Of a stretch of 16,867 bases of DNA, positions 13,014 to 16,867 are shown in pieces. The notes beneath the pieces were generated by a model, which did not search any database, was not told the origin of the DNA, and was given only the letters and a program-made list of their open reading frames with translations. The position numbers and the translations under genes are program-made. Source of the stretch: Streptomyces regalis (GTDB lineage Bacteria; Actinomycetota; Actinomycetes; Streptomycetales; Streptomycetaceae); contig NZ_LLZG01000061.1 in NCBI RefSeq assembly GCF_001509475.1, positions 1-16,867 on the forward strand, in the 5' to 3' direction. Within the stretch, counting starts at the first letter, position 1. Each line of letters starts with the position of its first letter.

Positions 13014-13274
13014 ATGCCACTTCGCCATCGCGTGACGATTCACGCGACCGCCGACGCCTCAGCGGCCGGAGCGGCCCCGGAGGCCGCAGCCGTACGGCTC
13101 GTCTCGCTGCTCCCCGCGACCTGGGAGGTCTCCGGCATCCACTGCTCCGAGGGCACCGCGGCGCTGTCGCTGCTGCTGCCGGGCGACCTCACCCCGCAGG
13201 ACGCCACAGCGAGGATCACCGACGTGCTGCGGCATCCGGCGCTCAGGGGCTGGACCAGGTCCGACAGCGGCTGA
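13014..13274 (+). CDS. 86-aa protein of unknown function
   Basis: The small soluble protein begins MPLRHRVTIHATADAS. It continues with VRLVSLLPATWEVSGIHCSE, then AALSLLLPGDLTPQDATARI and TDVLRHPALRGW. The alternation suggests strand-helix-strand-helix, but I recognise no family. There is no signal peptide or membrane helix. The ATG at 13014 follows GAGGA at a proper distance. It lies 84 bp after the secreted-peptide gene, beyond a hairpin, and 167 bp before the SARP gene. Coding is supported by high GC at third positions and by the ribosome site; it could be a partner or modifier of the peptide or a regulator accessory protein. Confidence 0.7.
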   Translation: MPLRHRVTIHATADASAAGAAPEAAAVRLVSLLPATWEVSGIHCSEGTAALSLLLPGDLTPQDATARITDVLRHPALRGWTRSDSG

Positions 13275-13305
13275 GGCCATGACCACGGCACCGGCGAGAA
13301 GGCGC

Positions 13306-13356
13306 GGTACGGGGCGGTACGGGCGGTACGACGGGGTACGACGGGGCGTACGTACG
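13306..13356. repeat. Phased GTAC repeat cluster upstream of the SARP gene
   Basis: GTAC occurs at 13307, 13317, 13326, 13336, 13348 and 13352, mostly inside GGTACG or GGTACGACG. The first four are spaced 10, 9 and 10 bp, close to one helical turn, so identical faces would be presented. The steps are not multiples of three, arguing against a coding repeat. Likely a protein-binding array or a slippage product. Confidence 0.7.
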
Positions 13357-13372
13357 ACGCCGCGAGAGACGC

Positions 13373-13413
13373 TGCAGAAGACGTTTGAAACGTTTGAAAC
13401 GTTGCAGAAGACG
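13373..13413. repeat. Direct-repeat block upstream of the SARP gene
   Basis: TGCAGAAGACG occurs at 13373-13383 and again, 30 bp on, at 13403-13413. Between them TTTGAAACG is repeated in tandem (13384-13392 and 13393-13401). The core CGTTTGAAACG is a near-perfect palindrome, and the block is strikingly AT-rich for this genome. Direct repeats are the usual form of SARP binding sites, so autoregulation is plausible; the block ends 28 bp before the SARP start codon. Confidence 0.75.
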
Positions 13414-13441
13414 TGGGACACGACGGGGGAAGTACACGGAC

Positions 13442-14323
13442 ATGCTCTTCAGAGTGCTCGGTCCGGTTCAGATCCGGGCGAACGTTCAGAAACGGTCGAA
13501 AAAGCCGGTCCATGGGGACGGGCACGAGGACAGGCGCATCGACAGGCATCTCGAGATCCGCTCGCCCGTGCGGCGCGCCGTGCTCACCGCCCTTCTGCTG
13601 CGGGGCGGCCGGCCGGTGGGGACCGATGAACTGACCGATCTGCTGTGGGATGAACCGCCCGCCTCGGCCACCGCGAACATCCGCAGCCATCTCACCGGAC
13701 TGCGCCGCGACCTGGAGGCGGCCGACTCCGGCCTGAGCAGCCGGCTGACCACCTATCGCGGATGCCAGAGCGGCTACGCCCTCCAGGTGTCCCCCGACGA
13801 GGTCGACGTCTCCCGGTTCACGCTGGCCGCGCGGCACGGGCGGGCCATGCTCAGACGCGGCGAGGCCGGCGCCGCCGTGGACGTGCTGGAGGACGCCCTG
13901 TCTCTGTGGCGCGGCTCGCTGGGTCAGGATCCGCCGCGCACCCGGTGGTTCGACGCCCACATCGCCGGGCTGGACAACGCGCGCTACGACGCCTGCCAGG
14001 ACCTCTTCACCGCGTGCATCCTCACCGACCGGACGGACATGCTCGCCTACCGGATCGAGGCCACCCTCGCCGAGGCTCCGTACCGTCAGCGCCTGTGGGA
14101 GCTGCTCACCGCGGTGCACTGTGTGCACGGTGATGCCGTCGGCGCCCTGAACGTCATCGACCGGTGCCGGGTACTGTTCGCGGACGATCTCGGGCTCGAC
14201 CTGCCACCGGGCATCGAGGCGCTGCGTGCCGCAGCCCTGGGCTGGGACCGGGAGAAGGCCCTTCGCCTCGTCTCCAACTCCGCGCTTCTCGCCGAGCCCG
14301 GCCCGGTGGTGGCGTACCCGTGA
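13442..14323 (+). CDS. SARP-family (AfsR/ActII-ORF4-like) transcriptional activator
   Basis: The 293-aa regulator starts MLFRVLGPVQI, typical of SARPs. It has an OmpR-type winged helix at about residues 1-115 (SPVRRAVLTALLLRGGRPVG, then TANIRSHLTGLRRDLEAA, then GYALQV) and a bacterial transcriptional activation domain at 121-266 (VDVSRFTLAARHGRAMLRRG ... YRQRLWELL ... RCRVLFADDLGLDLPPG). About 20 extra, mostly basic residues (13-40, including KRSKKP and DRRIDRHLE) sit between the first strand and the first helix, where most SARPs have a short loop. The ATG at 13442 follows GGGGGAAG. SARPs switch on antibiotic gene clusters by binding direct repeats near -35. Here such repeats lie just upstream, and a membrane-protein gene follows 49 bp later. 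No biosynthetic gene is visible, so the target is unknown. Confidence 0.92.
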   Translation: MLFRVLGPVQIRANVQKRSKKPVHGDGHEDRRIDRHLEIRSPVRRAVLTALLLRGGRPVGTDELTDLLWDEPPASATANIRSHLTGLRRDLEAADSGLSSRLTTYRGCQSGYALQVSPDEVDVSRFTLAARHGRAMLRRGEAGAAVDVLEDALSLWRGSLGQDPPRTRWFDAHIAGLDNARYDACQDLFTACILTDRTDMLAYRIEATLAEAPYRQRLWELLTAVHCVHGDAVGALNVIDRCRVLFADDLGLDLPPGIEALRAAALGWDREKALRLVSNSALLAEPGPVVAYP

Positions 14324-14372
14324 CAGCCCCTTGAAGAACTCGACGAACGAGAAGACCACGAGGCGCCTGGAC

Positions 14373-14942
14373 ATGGTGAACGACTCGAACAGCCGGGACC
14401 GCCGCTCCCGCTCCGGGATCCGGCGACGGCTCACCGGCCTCGCCCTGATGGAACTGTGCAACATCCCGCTCCAGGCGGCCATCTGGTTCGCCGTCATCGG
14501 TCTGCCGGTGACGGCGGGCAACGCCCTGGGGTTCGCGCTGTGCGCCGTCCTCCTCGTGGAGGGTGCCGCCTACTGGATGGCCAAGCTGCGCCAGCTCGCC
14601 ACGGGCAGCGCGGTGTTGCCGGCCGCGCGGGCCTTCGCCGCCGCCCGTTTGGTCAACGTGCCGTTGCTGGCCGCCGGAGTGCTGCTCACGGCCTGGTACG
14701 CGAAGAGCACACCGGGCAGCGTGCCCGGTGTGCTCTTCGCGCTCTTCGCCGTGCTGGAGCATGTGAACTACTTCCACACCCAGCTGATGTACGACACCCG
14801 GGAGGACCGGCGCTACCGCCGCGAGCACGGCCTGCGCCGCGCCCACCTGGCCCGTGACCTGGCCCGCGCGGCACAGCTCAGGCGTCGCGCCGCCGGAGTG
14901 CGAGGTAACCCGCCGTCACGGACGCGGCGGTCCACGCCATGA
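14373..14942 (+). CDS. Small integral membrane protein, four helices, unknown function
   Basis: The 189-aa protein has a short basic N-terminus, four likely membrane helices (about 21-42, 47-67, 92-110 and 115-132), and a very Arg-rich cytoplasmic tail with HTQLMYDTREDRRYRREHGL and RRAHLARDLARAAQLRRR. I do not recognise the family; the HTQLMYDTRED stretch right after the last helix looks like a conserved signature. The ATG at 14373 follows GAGG. It lies 49 bp after the SARP gene and is probably co-transcribed. The last 65 bp overlap the end of the convergent ABC permease gene, so the final residues may be the less conserved part. Confidence 0.75.
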   Translation: MVNDSNSRDRRSRSGIRRRLTGLALMELCNIPLQAAIWFAVIGLPVTAGNALGFALCAVLLVEGAAYWMAKLRQLATGSAVLPAARAFAAARLVNVPLLAAGVLLTAWYAKSTPGSVPGVLFALFAVLEHVNYFHTQLMYDTREDRRYRREHGLRRAHLARDLARAAQLRRRAAGVRGNPPSRTRRSTP

Positions 14943-15708
14943 GGACGGCCATGCCGGTCCACGCGTCGAGGACGGTGCTGTCCGGCGGCTCCCGCAGCAG
15001 GACGAGCCCGCCCGCGACGTCGGGCAGGAACTGCGCCGCCGTCCGCACCCCGGGCAGGTTGCTGAGGATCGTCGACAGCATGGAGAACAGCGGCAACAGG
15101 ATGCTGAGGGTGACCGCCGGGCTGCGCAGCACCGTCGCGAGGCCCATGGCGAAGACACTCAGCAGTGTGGTGTAGAGCACCGCGCCGATCAGCGCTCGTG
15201 CCACGCCGTCGTCGGTGAGCGCCACCCGTCCCGGACCGCCCAGCAGGGCCTGCGTGGCGGCGAAACCGGCGGCCACCACCGGCACGGACACCGCACCGGC
15301 CGTCAGCGCGCCGGTGAGCAGCTTCGCCGCGTAGAAGACCCCGCGCCGGGGCACCGCCGCGAAGGAGCCGCGGATCGTCCCGGAGGTGAACTCGCCGCTC
15401 ACAGCCAGGACACCGAAGACCACCAGCGCCATCATCCCGAGCTGAAGCCCACTGAACCCGTAGGCCAGGGCGTCGAACTCAGCTCTGCGCGCCGCGTCCA
15501 TGTCCGCGTAACTGCCGCGCAGGGCGTAGCCGGTGAGGAGAGCGACCGTCACGGTCAGGACCGCGTAGACAGCGAGGCTCCACCACGTCGAGCGCAGAGT
15601 GCGCAGCTTGACCCACTCGAAGGCCATCGCCGCCCGGAGCTGTCCCGCCCACGGGCGGGTCTCCGTACGGACCTCGGGGCCCGCCTGCGCCATCACCGCG
15701 TCCGCCAT
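14878..15708 (-). CDS. ABC-2 type exporter permease
   Basis: The 276-aa membrane subunit has about six helices. An amphipathic N-terminal segment AFEWVKLRTLRSTWWSL leads into helix 1. The loop FGVLAVSGEFTSGTIRGSFA is the coupling segment typical of NatB/DrrB-like bacterial permeases, and hydrophobic helices continue to VTAGYLALRRRDA at the end. It would form the channel for the ATPase encoded just upstream. I chose ATG 15706-15708, one base after the ATPase stop and preceded by AGGAGG inside that gene, so translation is coupled. The 3' end overlaps the convergent membrane-protein gene by 65 bp with no room for a separate terminator. Confidence 0.92.
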   Translation of the reverse strand: MADAVMAQAGPEVRTETRPWAGQLRAAMAFEWVKLRTLRSTWWSLAVYAVLTVTVALLTGYALRGSYADMDAARRAEFDALAYGFSGLQLGMMALVVFGVLAVSGEFTSGTIRGSFAAVPRRGVFYAAKLLTGALTAGAVSVPVVAAGFAATQALLGGPGRVALTDDGVARALIGAVLYTTLLSVFAMGLATVLRSPAVTLSILLPLFSMLSTILSNLPGVRTAAQFLPDVAGGLVLLREPPDSTVLDAWTGMAVLMAWTAASVTAGYLALRRRDA

Positions 15709-15709
15709 G

Positions 15710-16654
15710 TCACCGCACCTCCTGCCGTGTGCCCCGTACATCCGGTACGGGGTGGTCGGCCCGGAACTGCACCGAGCCCGCTGTCAGTTGCATGAAGGCC
15801 TCCTCCAGGGACGCCGACCGGGCGCCGATCTCGTACACGGTCAGCCGGTTCTGGGCCGCCAGGTCGCCCACTCTCTCCGGTGTCGCGCCGGTGGCTTCCA
15901 GGACGCCGTCGGGGCCGTCGAGGACGCTGATGCCGTCGGCGGCGAGAACATCGCGCATCCGCTCCGGCTCGGGCGTACGGATCAGGACGTACGAGCGGGC
16001 GTACCGGCCGATGAAGTCATCGACGGAGGTGTCGGCCAGCAGCCGTCCCTGCCCGATCACGATGAGGTGGTCCGCGGTCAGGGCCATCTCGCTCATCAGA
16101 TGGCTGGAGACGAAGACCGTACGGCCCTCGCCCGCCAGTCGCTTCATCAACGCGCGGATCCACAGGACCCCTTCGGGGTCGAGGCCGTTGACCGGCTCGT
16201 CGAGCAGCAGCACGTCGGGGTCGCCCAGCAGGGCCGCCGCCACGCCGAGCCGCTGAGCCATGCCCAGCGAGAAGCCTCCGGCCCGCCGGCGGGCGACCTC
16301 GGTGAGTCCGACGGTCTCGAGTACCTCGCCGACCCGCCGCTCCGGAATGTCGTTGCTCCGGGCCAGGCCGAGCAGGTGCCCGTACGCCGACCGCCCGCCG
16401 TGCACGGCCTGGGCGTCCATGAGCGCTCCGACCTTGGTCAGGGGGCGGGGCCAGGCGTCGTAGGGCCGGCCGTCGATGAGCACACGGCCGGACGTCGGCC
16501 GGTCCAGGCCGATCACGGCGCGCATCGTCGTGCTCTTTCCCGCCCCGTTCGGTCCGAGGAAGCCGGTCACCCGCCCCGGTTCGACGCGGAAGGTCAGGTC
16601 GTTCACGGCTGCTGTCCTGCCGTGGTACTTGGTGAGGTTCTGTACGTCGATCAC
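15710..16654 (-). CDS. ABC exporter ATPase (BcrA/DrrA/NatA type)
   Basis: The 314-aa nucleotide-binding subunit has Walker [10 protein letters not shown] (34-42), signature [10 protein letters not shown] (128-137; the usual LSGGQ is read FSLGM, normal for this subgroup), Walker B VLLLDEP (148-154) and an H-loop VSSHL. The extra domain after about residue 215 is typical of BcrA/DrrA-like exporters. With the adjacent permease it should export a small hydrophobic molecule or peptide; related pairs give bacitracin, anthracycline or lantibiotic self-resistance. The GTG start at 16652-16654 lies inside the end of the cysteinyl-tRNA synthetase gene (GTGA overlap), with GAGGGG about 12 bp upstream. 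Expression should therefore depend on the synthetase transcript. Substrate is not readable from the sequence. Confidence 0.94.
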   Translation of the reverse strand: MIDVQNLTKYHGRTAAVNDLTFRVEPGRVTGFLGPNGAGKSTTMRAVIGLDRPTSGRVLIDGRPYDAWPRPLTKVGALMDAQAVHGGRSAYGHLLGLARSNDIPERRVGEVLETVGLTEVARRRAGGFSLGMAQRLGVAAALLGDPDVLLLDEPVNGLDPEGVLWIRALMKRLAGEGRTVFVSSHLMSEMALTADHLIVIGQGRLLADTSVDDFIGRYARSYVLIRTPEPERMRDVLAADGISVLDGPDGVLEATGATPERVGDLAAQNRLTVYEIGARSASLEEAFMQLTAGSVQFRADHPVPDVRGTRQEVR

Positions 16655-16867
16655 GGCTCGTGCGTTCCCCTCGTGGTGTGCTGTGCGGTGGCCGGGACTG
16701 CGTGTGGGGTGTCCACGGCACGTCTCCAGCGCGGCCCGTGCTGCGGGCTGTCCTCGATGACGAGGCCGGACTGGTTGAGCTGGTCGCGGATGGCGTCCGC
16801 GGTGGCCCAGTCCTTGCGGGAGCGGGCCGCCTCGCGCTGGTCGAGGACCATGCGGACCAGGGTGTCG
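16651..16867 (-). CDS. cysS: Cysteinyl-tRNA synthetase, C-terminal end (partial)
   Basis: The gene runs off the right edge; the visible 71 residues begin [20 protein letters not shown] and continue [20 protein letters not shown] then GPRW. This is the tRNA-anticodon-binding tail of bacterial CysRS, which charges tRNA-Cys. CysRS normally ends a few residues after GPRW; here about 24 more residues ([20 protein letters not shown] and four others) run into the ABC gene, ending at a TGA that overlaps its GTG start. The housekeeping Streptomyces cysS usually sits beside ispF and an rRNA methyltransferase gene, so coupling to an exporter suggests a second copy. The catalytic HIGH and KMSKS regions are outside the window. 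Confidence 0.85.
   Translation of the reverse strand, partial: DTLVRMVLDQREAARSRKDWATADAIRDQLNQSGLVIEDSPQHGPRWRRAVDTPHAVPATAQHTTRGTHEP

Noticed and set aside
12663..13274. Interpretation of the peptide and 86-aa genes as a lanthipeptide or lasso cluster.
   Set aside because: The mature peptide has no Cys and few Ser/Thr, and no modifying enzyme, protease or RRE-type protein is seen in the window.
13279..13629. 116-codon plus-strand ORF (starts MTTAPARRRG) covering the repeat block before the SARP gene.
   Set aside because: It overlaps the SARP coding region by 188 bp in another frame, its composition is set by the short repeats, and the GTAC spacing is not a multiple of three. The repeats are better explained as regulatory DNA.

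Overview
The window reads as actinobacterial chromosome, almost certainly Streptomyces. The DNA is very GC-rich, with GC-biased third codon positions and frequent GTG/TTG starts. It carries families typical of that genus: XRE/DUF5753 with DUF397, an RsbW-like ATPase, a SARP regulator, a LuxR regulator with a TrmB-like N-terminus, and a single rare TTA codon. No rRNA, tRNA or CRISPR array was seen.

Layout. (1) 1-830 is gene debris: the 3' end of an IS5-type DDE transposase and an antibiotic-biosynthesis-monooxygenase-like gene, each broken by a frameshift. (2) 814-2565 is a whiJ/abaA-type developmental regulator locus: DUF397 protein and XRE/DUF5753 regulator on the minus strand, with an RsbW-like ATPase diverging on the plus strand. 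The ATPase has a TTA (bldA-type) leucine codon inside its ATP-binding N-box. (3) 2630-3228 is a toxin-antitoxin-like pair: a RelE-type toxin that starts inside the stop codon of a 115-aa protein with no recognisable antitoxin fold. (4) 3229-3531 holds one doubtful 40-codon ORF and a promoter region with nested dyads. (5) 3532-9642 is a tightly packed operon of an OmpR-type response regulator, a sensor kinase, a GT2/GtrA polyprenyl-phosphate glycosyltransferase and an ArnT/PMT-like membrane glycosyltransferase. Three of its four genes are joined by 4-bp ATGA overlaps or sit very close, which suggests a two-component system controlling surface glycosylation. It ends in a strong hairpin terminator. 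(6) 9736-11277 is a DHA2-type drug exporter with a leaderless start and an operator-like palindrome over its promoter, but no TetR-type gene beside it. A perfect 44-bp palindrome separates it from a convergent LuxR-type regulator (11352-12377).

(7) 12378-14942 is the least explained part. The LuxR gene diverges from a short secreted peptide gene (88 aa), followed by an 86-aa protein of unknown function, a SARP activator preceded by striking short repeats, and a four-helix membrane protein. The intergenic DNA here is full of inverted and direct repeats. (8) 14878-16867, minus strand: the 3' end of a cysteinyl-tRNA synthetase gene is translationally coupled (GTGA) to an ABC-2 exporter ATPase and its permease. 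This looks like a second, non-housekeeping cysS setting.

How the parts may fit together: three regulatory layers (whiJ-like, LuxR/TrmB and SARP) sit close to two export systems, a secreted peptide and a secondary CysRS. This is typical of an accessory or specialised-metabolism region, but no biosynthetic enzyme is visible in the window, so any product remains an inference.
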